From an uncultured Curtobacterium sp. (GTDB taxonomy: Bacteria > Actinomycetota > Actinomycetes > Actinomycetales > Microbacteriaceae), in NCBI GenBank assembly GCA_913774725.1, contig CAJYIG010000332.1, forward strand, positions 1 to 5,169: a stretch of 5,169 bases of DNA, in the 5' to 3' direction. The notes below the pieces were generated by a model. That model was not told where the DNA came from. It made no database searches and was given only the letters and a program-made list of their open reading frames with translations. Both the position numbers and the translations under genes were made by a program. Positions 1 through 5,169 of this stretch are shown here, piece after piece; the first letter of the stretch is position 1; each line of letters opens with the position of its first letter.

Positions 1-975
<975 letters not shown>

Positions 976-991
976 GCGCGCGGGCGAGCAG

Positions 992-1015
992 CACGGCGGG
1001 CCGCGGCTCGCCGTG
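992..1015 (+). terminator. GC-rich hairpin after ligA, candidate terminator
   Basis: Arms CACGGCG (992-998) and CGCCGTG (1009-1015) pair perfectly over 7 bp around a 10-base loop, starting 17 bases after the ligA stop. A competing 7-bp stem, GGCGAGC (983-989) with GCTCGCC (1006-1012), shares part of the same bases. No T-tract follows. High-GC actinobacteria often have hairpins without one, so termination is plausible but not shown. Confidence 0.4.
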
Positions 1016-1047
1016 AGCGACGCGCCGCCGACCGCAGGTGAGCAGCC

Positions 1048-1090
1048 GCAGGACGCACCCAGTTCGAGGGACAAGTTGCAGGACGCATCC
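1048..1090 (+). repeat. Direct repeat GCAGGACGCAyCC, two copies exactly 30 bp apart
   Basis: The two copies lie at 1048-1060 and 1078-1090 and differ at one base (C or T at position 11). They sit just upstream of the candidate -10 box of the hydrolase gene. A hyphenated dyad CGAGGG (1065-1070) / CCCTCG (1090-1095) and an 8-base palindrome CTCGCGAG (1092-1099) overlap the same stretch. The layout would suit a binding site for a regulator, or be the remnant of a dispersed repeat. The sequence alone does not decide. Confidence 0.45.
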
Positions 1091-1110
1091 CCTCGCGAGC
1101 ACATTCTCCT

Positions 1111-1116
1111 TACACT
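1111..1116 (+). promoter_or_regulatory. Candidate -10 box (TACACT) for the hydrolase gene
   Basis: TACACT fits the TAnnnT pattern usual for actinobacterial housekeeping promoters and lies in the least GC-rich part of the gap. It would give a 5' leader of roughly 55 bases before the TTG start. No good -35 element is seen 16-18 bases upstream. The nearest TTGACA-like word, TTGCAG (1076-1081), is 29 bases away, which is too far for a normal spacer. Confidence 0.33.
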
Positions 1117-1165
1117 CGAAAGGGCATCAATCGTCGCCTGAGGGGGTCGACGACACGGCCTTCCC

Positions 1166-1171
1166 GGGGAG
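1166..1171 (+). promoter_or_regulatory. Shine-Dalgarno GGGGAG that fixes the TTG start of the hydrolase
   Basis: GGGGAG lies 6 bases before TTG 1178-1180, an ideal spacing. An in-frame TGA at 1175-1177 directly abuts the TTG, so no start further upstream in this frame is possible. Together these make the unusual TTG start the best choice. Confidence 0.7.
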
Positions 1172-1177
1172 ACCTGA

Positions 1178-2557
1178 TTGCTGCTCATCGCCGCGGCCCT
1201 GCTACTCACCGCCTCGATGCACTCGATGGGAGTGGTCGAGGCCCCCGCCGTGCCCGGTCCGGAACCGCAGGGCGCGCACACGGCCGCGCGGGTCGTCCTG
1301 CGCGAGGTCCCGTCGGCTCCGGTCGGCGCCGACGCCGCGAACGTCGATCCGCTGGCAGCGGCGCGGGGCGCAGCGTTCCTCGACGCGCTCGGCACGGCCG
1401 GCCCGGACGAGCTGGTGCGCGCCGACTCCGACGAGCGGGTGCTCGCGACCGCCCAGGACCGACCACCGACGGCCGTCTCGGTCGCCCGGTGGTGGGAAGC
1501 GCTGGGTGCCGCGGCCCAGGAGCGTCTGGTCGCGTTCGCCCCGGCGGTCGTGGGCAACCTGGACGGAGTGCCGTACGACGTCCGTGACCGAGCCAACCGG
1601 AGCACCCTCGACGACGAGCTGACCGACGGCGCGGGTCGGACCACCGCCCGCACCGCGCTGCTCGAGCAGGTCCGGGACGCCCTGCGCCAGGAGCCCGGCG
1701 GGGGTCCGCGGCACCTGGTCGTCCTCGACACCCGGGGCAGCGGGCGCGCAGCGATCGCCGTCGGGGACCTGTCGAGCGCCCGGGACGTCACGGTGGTCGT
1801 CCCGGGGATGTTCTTCACCGTGACCGGGCAGATGCACGACTTCACGGACACCGCGAGCGACCTGTACGACGAGCAGACCGCGGTGTCGGCGCTCGCCGCG
1901 ACCCGGACCGGTCGGGTCGCAGCGGACGCCTCGACGGAGGGGACGGCGGTGCTCGCGTGGATGGGCTACCGCACGCCGGACATGTCCAACATCCTGTCGC
2001 TCGGACTCGCGCGCACCGGGGCCGACCGGCTCGAACGCGTCGTCGACGGCCTCGACGCCGTCCGCGGTGCCGACCGACCCCGGTTGAACGTCGTCGCGCA
2101 CTCCTACGGGTCGACGACGGCGCTGATGGCACTGTCGTCCGGGCACATGCAGGCGGACTCCCTCACGGTGCTCGGCTCACCGGGCAGCGACGTGCAGTCC
2201 GCCGCGGACCTCGCGGTCCGGGCCGGTCAGGTCTACGTCGGCGACGCGCACAGCGACCCGATCGCCGGCTCGGGGTACTTCGGGACCGACCCGGGGTCCC
2301 CAGGGTTCGGGTCGACGCTCCTCGACCTGTCGGCGGACACGGTCGGAACGGACGCGGGCGTGTTCCGCCGACCCGTCGGCCACAACGACTACCTGAAGCC
2401 CGGCACCGCCTCGCTGCACGACGTCGCCCTCATCGGCATCGGGCGCGGGGACCTCGTCCGGCACCAGGCGCGACGCGGCCAGGGCGGCGGCGGCGGTGGG
2501 CAGTCCCTGCCCGACATGTACCTCCTGCGTCCTCAGGACCTGCACCCCCGCGACTGA
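1178..2557 (+). CDS. Alpha/beta hydrolase of the Abhydrolase_8 (DUF1023) family, probably exported or membrane-anchored
   Basis: A predicted serine hydrolase of 459 residues; the substrate is unknown for this mostly actinobacterial family. Residues 2-13 are a run of Leu, Ile and Ala that could be a signal or anchor segment, although no basic residues precede it. Family landmarks appear in order: GNLDGVPYDVRDRANR at 126-141, a GRAAIAVGD segment before the strand VVVPGM (P209-G210-M211), and the nucleophile elbow VAHSYGS with Ser309. The likely catalytic acid is D356 or D360 in VGDAHSDPIAG, and His402 in VGHNDYL is the likely base. The C-terminus carries six glycines in a row (436-441) before a short Leu/Pro tail. 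It starts at TTG behind a strong Shine-Dalgarno and ends at TGA 2555-2557. It is separated from both neighbours by about 200 bases, so it is probably its own transcript. The fold and triad are secure; export and role are inference. Confidence 0.9.
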   Translation: MLLIAAALLLTASMHSMGVVEAPAVPGPEPQGAHTAARVVLREVPSAPVGADAANVDPLAAARGAAFLDALGTAGPDELVRADSDERVLATAQDRPPTAVSVARWWEALGAAAQERLVAFAPAVVGNLDGVPYDVRDRANRSTLDDELTDGAGRTTARTALLEQVRDALRQEPGGGPRHLVVLDTRGSGRAAIAVGDLSSARDVTVVVPGMFFTVTGQMHDFTDTASDLYDEQTAVSALAATRTGRVAADASTEGTAVLAWMGYRTPDMSNILSLGLARTGADRLERVVDGLDAVRGADRPRLNVVAHSYGSTTALMALSSGHMQADSLTVLGSPGSDVQSAADLAVRAGQVYVGDAHSDPIAGSGYFGTDPGSPGFGSTLLDLSADTVGTDAGVFRRPVGHNDYLKPGTASLHDVALIGIGRGDLVRHQARRGQGGGGGGQSLPDMYLLRPQDLHPRD

Positions 2558-2623
2558 TCCGGCCGGGGTCCGTCGCCGATGGGTCCGGTACGGGTCGGCC
2601 CAGCCGGCTCCGGCACCGCGCGC

Positions 2624-2689
2624 GTCCCTGTCCTCGTCCTCGTCCTCGTCCTCGTCCCTGTGAGCGTCCCTGTGGACGTTCCTGTGCGC
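2624..2689 (+). repeat. Hexanucleotide tandem array, 11 units of GTCCTC type
   Basis: Starting at 2624 the units read GTCCCT, four perfect GTCCTC (2630-2653), GTCCCT, GTGAGC, GTCCCT, GTGGAC, GTTCCT, GTGCGC. The array is perfect in the middle and decays toward the 3' side. It lies in the gap between the hydrolase and the PBP. The six-base period gives an open frame of alternating Val with Leu or Pro on this strand and Asp/Glu/Arg/His on the other, but no start with a Shine-Dalgarno or any recognisable protein goes with it. I treat it as a non-coding simple repeat. A weak stem, GGTCCGG (2582-2588) with CCGGCACC (2610-2617, one bulged base), precedes it. Confidence 0.75.
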
Positions 2690-2705
2690 CGCCGCAGCCC
2701 CCGAC

Positions 2706-2722
2706 CGTTCCACGGCAGAACG
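2706..2722 (+). promoter_or_regulatory. Inverted repeat CGTTC-N7-GAACG upstream of the PBP gene
   Basis: Two perfect 5-base arms (2706-2710 and 2718-2722) flank a 7-base centre. The right arm falls where a -35 element would sit for the -10 candidate at 2740-2745, so an operator is possible. The arms are short and could arise by chance. The orientation is the reverse of the actinobacterial LexA box (GAAC then GTTC), so I do not call it an SOS site. Confidence 0.25.
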
Positions 2723-2739
2723 ACCCCAGTCCCGCCCCG

Positions 2740-2745
2740 TACCGT
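2740..2745 (+). promoter_or_regulatory. Candidate -10 box (TACCGT) for a leaderless PBP transcript
   Basis: TACCGT matches TAnnnT and ends exactly 6 bases before ATG 2752, which would place the transcription start at or next to the A of the ATG. There is no purine-rich Shine-Dalgarno in the 30 bases before the ATG (the stretch is C-rich). Leaderless genes are common in actinobacteria, so this explains the missing ribosome binding site. The -35 region has no clear TTGACA match. Confidence 0.4.
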
Positions 2746-2751
2746 GCCGCC

Positions 2752-5169
2752 ATGCGTGCGATGCGGTGGACCGGTGCCCTCACGACCTTCGTCGCCATGT
2801 CCGGGCTCGCGGGTCTGCTGGTGGCGGTCGCGGTGACCCCTGCCGTCGCCGTCGCTGGCGAGGGCGCCTCCGGCGCGGTGTCGTTCTTCGAGGACCTGCC
2901 GAGCTACCTCGACATCCAGACCCCGCAGCAGGTGTCGTCGGTCTACGCGACGAAGGACGGGCAGCAGGTCAAGATCGCCTCGTTCTACGCGGAGAACCGC
3001 ACCGACGTCGCATCGAGCGCGATGGCCGACTCGCTCAAGCGCGCCGCGATCGACACCGAGGACCCCCGCTTCGAGGACGAGGGCGGCATCGACGTCCTCG
3101 GGACCGTCCGCGGCGTCGCGGCGACCGTCGTCGGCGGTGACGTGCAGGGCGGTTCGAGCATCACGCAGCAGTACGTGAAGAACGTCCTCGTGCAGCAGTG
3201 CGAGCAGCTCACCGGCGCGGACGCGGCCGCCACCAAGGCGAAGGTCGCGGCGTGCTACCAGGACGCCGCGGGGGTGACGCCGCAGCGCAAGCTGCAGGAG
3301 ATGCGCTACGCGATCGCGGTCGACAAGAAGTACACGAAGGACCAGATCCTCACCGGCTACCTGAACCTCGTCGGGCTCGGCGGCCGCGTCTACGGCGCCG
3401 AGGCGGGGGCAGAGTACTACTTCGGCGTGCACGCGAAGGACCTGTCGCTCCCGCAGTCGGCGACCCTCGTCGCGATCCTGAACAACCCCGCCAACCTGCG
3501 CATCGACGAGCCGGACGACAAGGACAACGGCGCGGCGAACGGCTACGCCGCGACGAAGACCCGACGGGACTACGTCCTGCAGCGGATGTACGTCCACCAC
3601 GACATCTCGAAGGCGCAGCTCGACCAGGCGAAGGCCACCCCGATCACCCCGCACGTCACCGACACCGCGAACGGGTGCTCGGCGGCGGCGAGTGCGTACG
3701 ACGCCGGCTACTTCTGCGACTCCGTCCGCAACCAGGTGCTGCAGGACCCGGCGTTCGGGAAGACCGCGGCGGAGCGCATCGAGACCCTCGACACGAAGGG
3801 CCTCGAGATCCACACGTCGCTGGACCTCGACCTGCAGGCCCAGGCGCAGTCCGCGCTGTCGTCCTACGTGCCGTCGACGATGGAGGGGGTGGACCTGGGC
3901 GGCACGAACGTCACCGTCGAGCCGGGGACGGGTCGGGTGCTCTCCATGGTGCAGAACACCACGTACACGCAGAGCGACAGCGCCGGTCCCGGAGCGACCG
4001 CGATCGACTACAACGCGGACACCGCGTACGGCAACTCCGGGGGGTTCCAGACCGGCTCCACCTACAAGGTGTTCACCCTGGCGGAGTGGCTGGCGTCGGG
4101 CCACACACTGTCCGAGTCGGTGCCGACGGGTGAGCACCTGTTCCCGCAGTCCGAGTTCACGAACTCGTGCGAGGCCCTCGGCGGGAAGCCTTGGTCCGTC
4201 GCGAACGCCGAGGCCGTCCCGGCGAGCATGAGCGTCCAGGCGGCGACCTCGGAGTCGATCAACACCGCGTTCGGCGCGATGGCGAAGCAGCTCGACCTCT
4301 GCAAGATCAAGGACCTCGCGCAGGCGATGGGCATCCACCAGGCGGACGGCTCGGCTCCGGCGTCGAACCCGGCGTCCGTGCTCGGCACCAACCCGCTGTC
4401 GCCGATCGACCTGGCCGAGGCCTACGCGGGTTTCGCGAACGGCGGCGTCGTGTGCACGCCGACCGTCATCGACTCGGTGCGCGAGGCCGACGGCACCACG
4501 ATCACGCCGAGCCCCTCGAGCTGCACCCGGGGCGTCTCCGCCGAGGTCGCGGGAACGGTCGACTACGCGCTGCAGGGCGTCCTGACCGGGAACGGCACCG
4601 CGGCCTCGGCGAACCCGGGTGACGCCACCCCGAAGTTCGCCAAGACGGGCACGACCGACGCCGACACGCAGAACTGGCTCGTCACGTCGAGCACGAAGTA
4701 CACGAACGCGACGTGGATCGGCAACGTCACCGGACTGGTCGGCCTGGCGGACGTCTCGTTCCCGCACGGCACCACCGGGTACAGCGCGAAGTTCGGCGTG
4801 GGACGGTCGATGATGTCCTGGCTCGACCAGCGGTACGGCGGGGGAGCACTGCCCGAACCCGACCCGGCGATGATCGGCTCCGCGGCGCGGTCGGCAGACG
4901 GTTCGGCGTCGGATGCGGCGACCGCCGGGGACCAGTCTGCGCCGGGGGCGAGCGCCCAGGGGCAGCCGGGCCAGGGACAGCCGGCCCAGGGACAGGCAGC
5001 TCCGGGGTCTGCCGGCACGGGCACGACGGCGGGCACGCCCGCCCAGGGCGGCGGCGCCGGGTCCGGGTCGCAACCGGGCACGGGCACCGGCGCAACGTCG
5101 ACCGGGACGGGTGGTCAGCAGACGGTTCGGCGTCGGATGCGGCGACCGCCGGGGACCAGTCTGCGCCGG
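2752..5169 (+). CDS. Class A penicillin-binding protein (transglycosylase plus transpeptidase), 3' end cut by window edge
   Basis: A bifunctional peptidoglycan synthase of the PonA type: it polymerises lipid II glycan and cross-links stem peptides outside the membrane. The frame stays open for 806 codons to the window end. Residues 1-10 are a short cytosolic tail and about 11-36 a membrane helix. The glycosyltransferase (GT51) domain shows catalytic Glu103 (TEDPRF), GGSSITQQ at 133-140, R179-K180-x2-E183, and YLN 203-205 with YYFG 222-225. The usual His of EDxxFxxH is Glu110. The transpeptidase domain has all three boxes: Ser436-TYK439, Ser502-I-N504 and K631-TGT. Eight cysteines (150, 168, 309, 322, 473, 517, 568, 591) all lie outside the membrane. 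From about P701 a Gly/Gln/Pro/Ala/Ser tail begins, and residues 790-806 become Arg-rich where a copied segment is read out of frame. ATG 2752 is chosen because it precedes the helix and no ATG or GTG was seen in frame in the 100 bases before it; it lacks a Shine-Dalgarno. Confidence 0.95.
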   Translation, partial: MRAMRWTGALTTFVAMSGLAGLLVAVAVTPAVAVAGEGASGAVSFFEDLPSYLDIQTPQQVSSVYATKDGQQVKIASFYAENRTDVASSAMADSLKRAAIDTEDPRFEDEGGIDVLGTVRGVAATVVGGDVQGGSSITQQYVKNVLVQQCEQLTGADAAATKAKVAACYQDAAGVTPQRKLQEMRYAIAVDKKYTKDQILTGYLNLVGLGGRVYGAEAGAEYYFGVHAKDLSLPQSATLVAILNNPANLRIDEPDDKDNGAANGYAATKTRRDYVLQRMYVHHDISKAQLDQAKATPITPHVTDTANGCSAAASAYDAGYFCDSVRNQVLQDPAFGKTAAERIETLDTKGLEIHTSLDLDLQAQAQSALSSYVPSTMEGVDLGGTNVTVEPGTGRVLSMVQNTTYTQSDSAGPGATAIDYNADTAYGNSGGFQTGSTYKVFTLAEWLASGHTLSESVPTGEHLFPQSEFTNSCEALGGKPWSVANAEAVPASMSVQAATSESINTAFGAMAKQLDLCKIKDLAQAMGIHQADGSAPASNPASVLGTNPLSPIDLAEAYAGFANGGVVCTPTVIDSVREADGTTITPSPSSCTRGVSAEVAGTVDYALQGVLTGNGTAASANPGDATPKFAKTGTTDADTQNWLVTSSTKYTNATWIGNVTGLVGLADVSFPHGTTGYSAKFGVGRSMMSWLDQRYGGGALPEPDPAMIGSAARSADGSASDAATAGDQSAPGASAQGQPGQGQPAQGQAAPGSAGTGTTAGTPAQGGGAGSGSQPGTGTGATSTGTGGQQTVRRRMRRPPGTSLRR
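4894..4945 (+). repeat. 52-bp direct repeat, copy 1, in frame within the PBP tail
   Basis: This copy encodes PBP residues 715-731 (ADGSASDAATAGDQSAP), which fit the low-complexity tail around them. An exact second copy ends the window at 5118-5169, offset by 224 bases, which is not a multiple of three. Confidence 0.9.
4954..4998 (+). repeat. Three in-frame 15-bp units in the PBP tail (AQGQP, GQGQP, AQGQA)
   Basis: The units lie at 4954-4968, 4969-4983 and 4984-4998 and differ at only a few bases. They encode residues 735-749. The 15-base period keeps the frame, so copy-number change would only lengthen or shorten the flexible tail. Such tails are common on extracytoplasmic class A PBPs of high-GC actinobacteria. 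Confidence 0.8.
5118..5169 (+). repeat. 52-bp direct repeat, copy 2, out of frame at the window end
   Basis: Identical over all 52 bases to 4894-4945. Here the PBP frame reads it as QTVRRRMRRPPGTSLRR, unlike the Gly/Thr/Ser/Gln tail before it. The change in composition falls exactly at the repeat boundary and the copy runs to the last base. That combination suggests a misjoined contig end or a 1-base indel more than real protein sequence. Confidence 0.9.

Noticed and set aside
1202..2146. A 314-codon minus-strand open frame opposite the hydrolase
   Set aside because: Low-information Arg/Gly/Val-rich translation with no family features; the hydrolase on the + strand explains the coding signal.
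2582..2617. Weak stem after the hydrolase (GGTCCGG with CCGGCACC) as a terminator
   Set aside because: It has a bulge, a 21-base loop and no T-tract; in DNA this GC-rich such pairings are expected by chance.
2706..2722. LexA (SOS) box reading of CGTTC-N7-GAACG
   Set aside because: The half-sites point the wrong way and the spacing does not fit the actinobacterial GAAC-N4-GTTC type box.
2579..2836. A possible small protein with a (Val-Leu)n / (Val-Pro)n repeat read through the hexamer array
   Set aside because: It has no Shine-Dalgarno, overlaps the PBP start in another frame, and its repetitive sequence is fully explained by the six-base tandem repeat.
2533..5073. A long open frame of 846 codons on the minus strand, opposite the PBP
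   Set aside because: Its product is Arg/Gly/Asp-rich with no recognisable domain. It is the GC-bias shadow of the + strand PBP, which carries every expected catalytic motif.

Overview
This is very GC-rich DNA. All three genes lie on the + strand and use G/C-ending codons almost exclusively. The DNA ligase resembles actinobacterial (order Micrococcales) LigA, including an insertion I remember from the family Microbacteriaceae. The class A penicillin-binding protein also reads like the Microbacteriaceae version. My best guess is a Microbacteriaceae member such as Curtobacterium, but this rests on recollection of protein families and not on a search.

Layout: (1) positions 1-975 hold the 3' part of ligA, the NAD+-dependent DNA ligase, cut by the left edge inside its zinc finger. 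(2) 976-1177 is a 202-base gap with a GC-rich hairpin just after ligA, a 30-base-spaced direct repeat, a possible -10 box and a clear Shine-Dalgarno. (3) 1178-2557 is an alpha/beta hydrolase of the actinobacterial Abhydrolase_8 (DUF1023) type, starting at TTG and probably exported or membrane-anchored. (4) 2558-2751 is a 194-base gap with a GTCCTC-type hexamer array and a possible leaderless promoter. (5) 2752 to the window end is a large bifunctional class A penicillin-binding protein (transglycosylase plus transpeptidase). It is open at the right edge, inside a low-complexity Gly/Gln/Pro/Ala tail.

The genes do not look like a tight operon. Gaps of about 200 bases separate them, each with its own candidate signals. 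LigA is a cytosolic replication and repair enzyme. The other two products face the cell envelope: the PBP builds peptidoglycan, and the hydrolase has no assigned substrate. I see no tRNA, rRNA, CRISPR array, insertion sequence or phage gene, and no convincing new multi-gene system.

The most important oddity is at the right end. The last 52 bases are an exact copy of 4894-4945 but are read in a different frame. The final 17 codons of the PBP are therefore suspect and may be an assembly or contig-end artefact. Within the PBP, a Glu stands where the transglycosylase signature normally has His, and its eight cysteines all fall in the extracytoplasmic part as four sequence-adjacent pairs.
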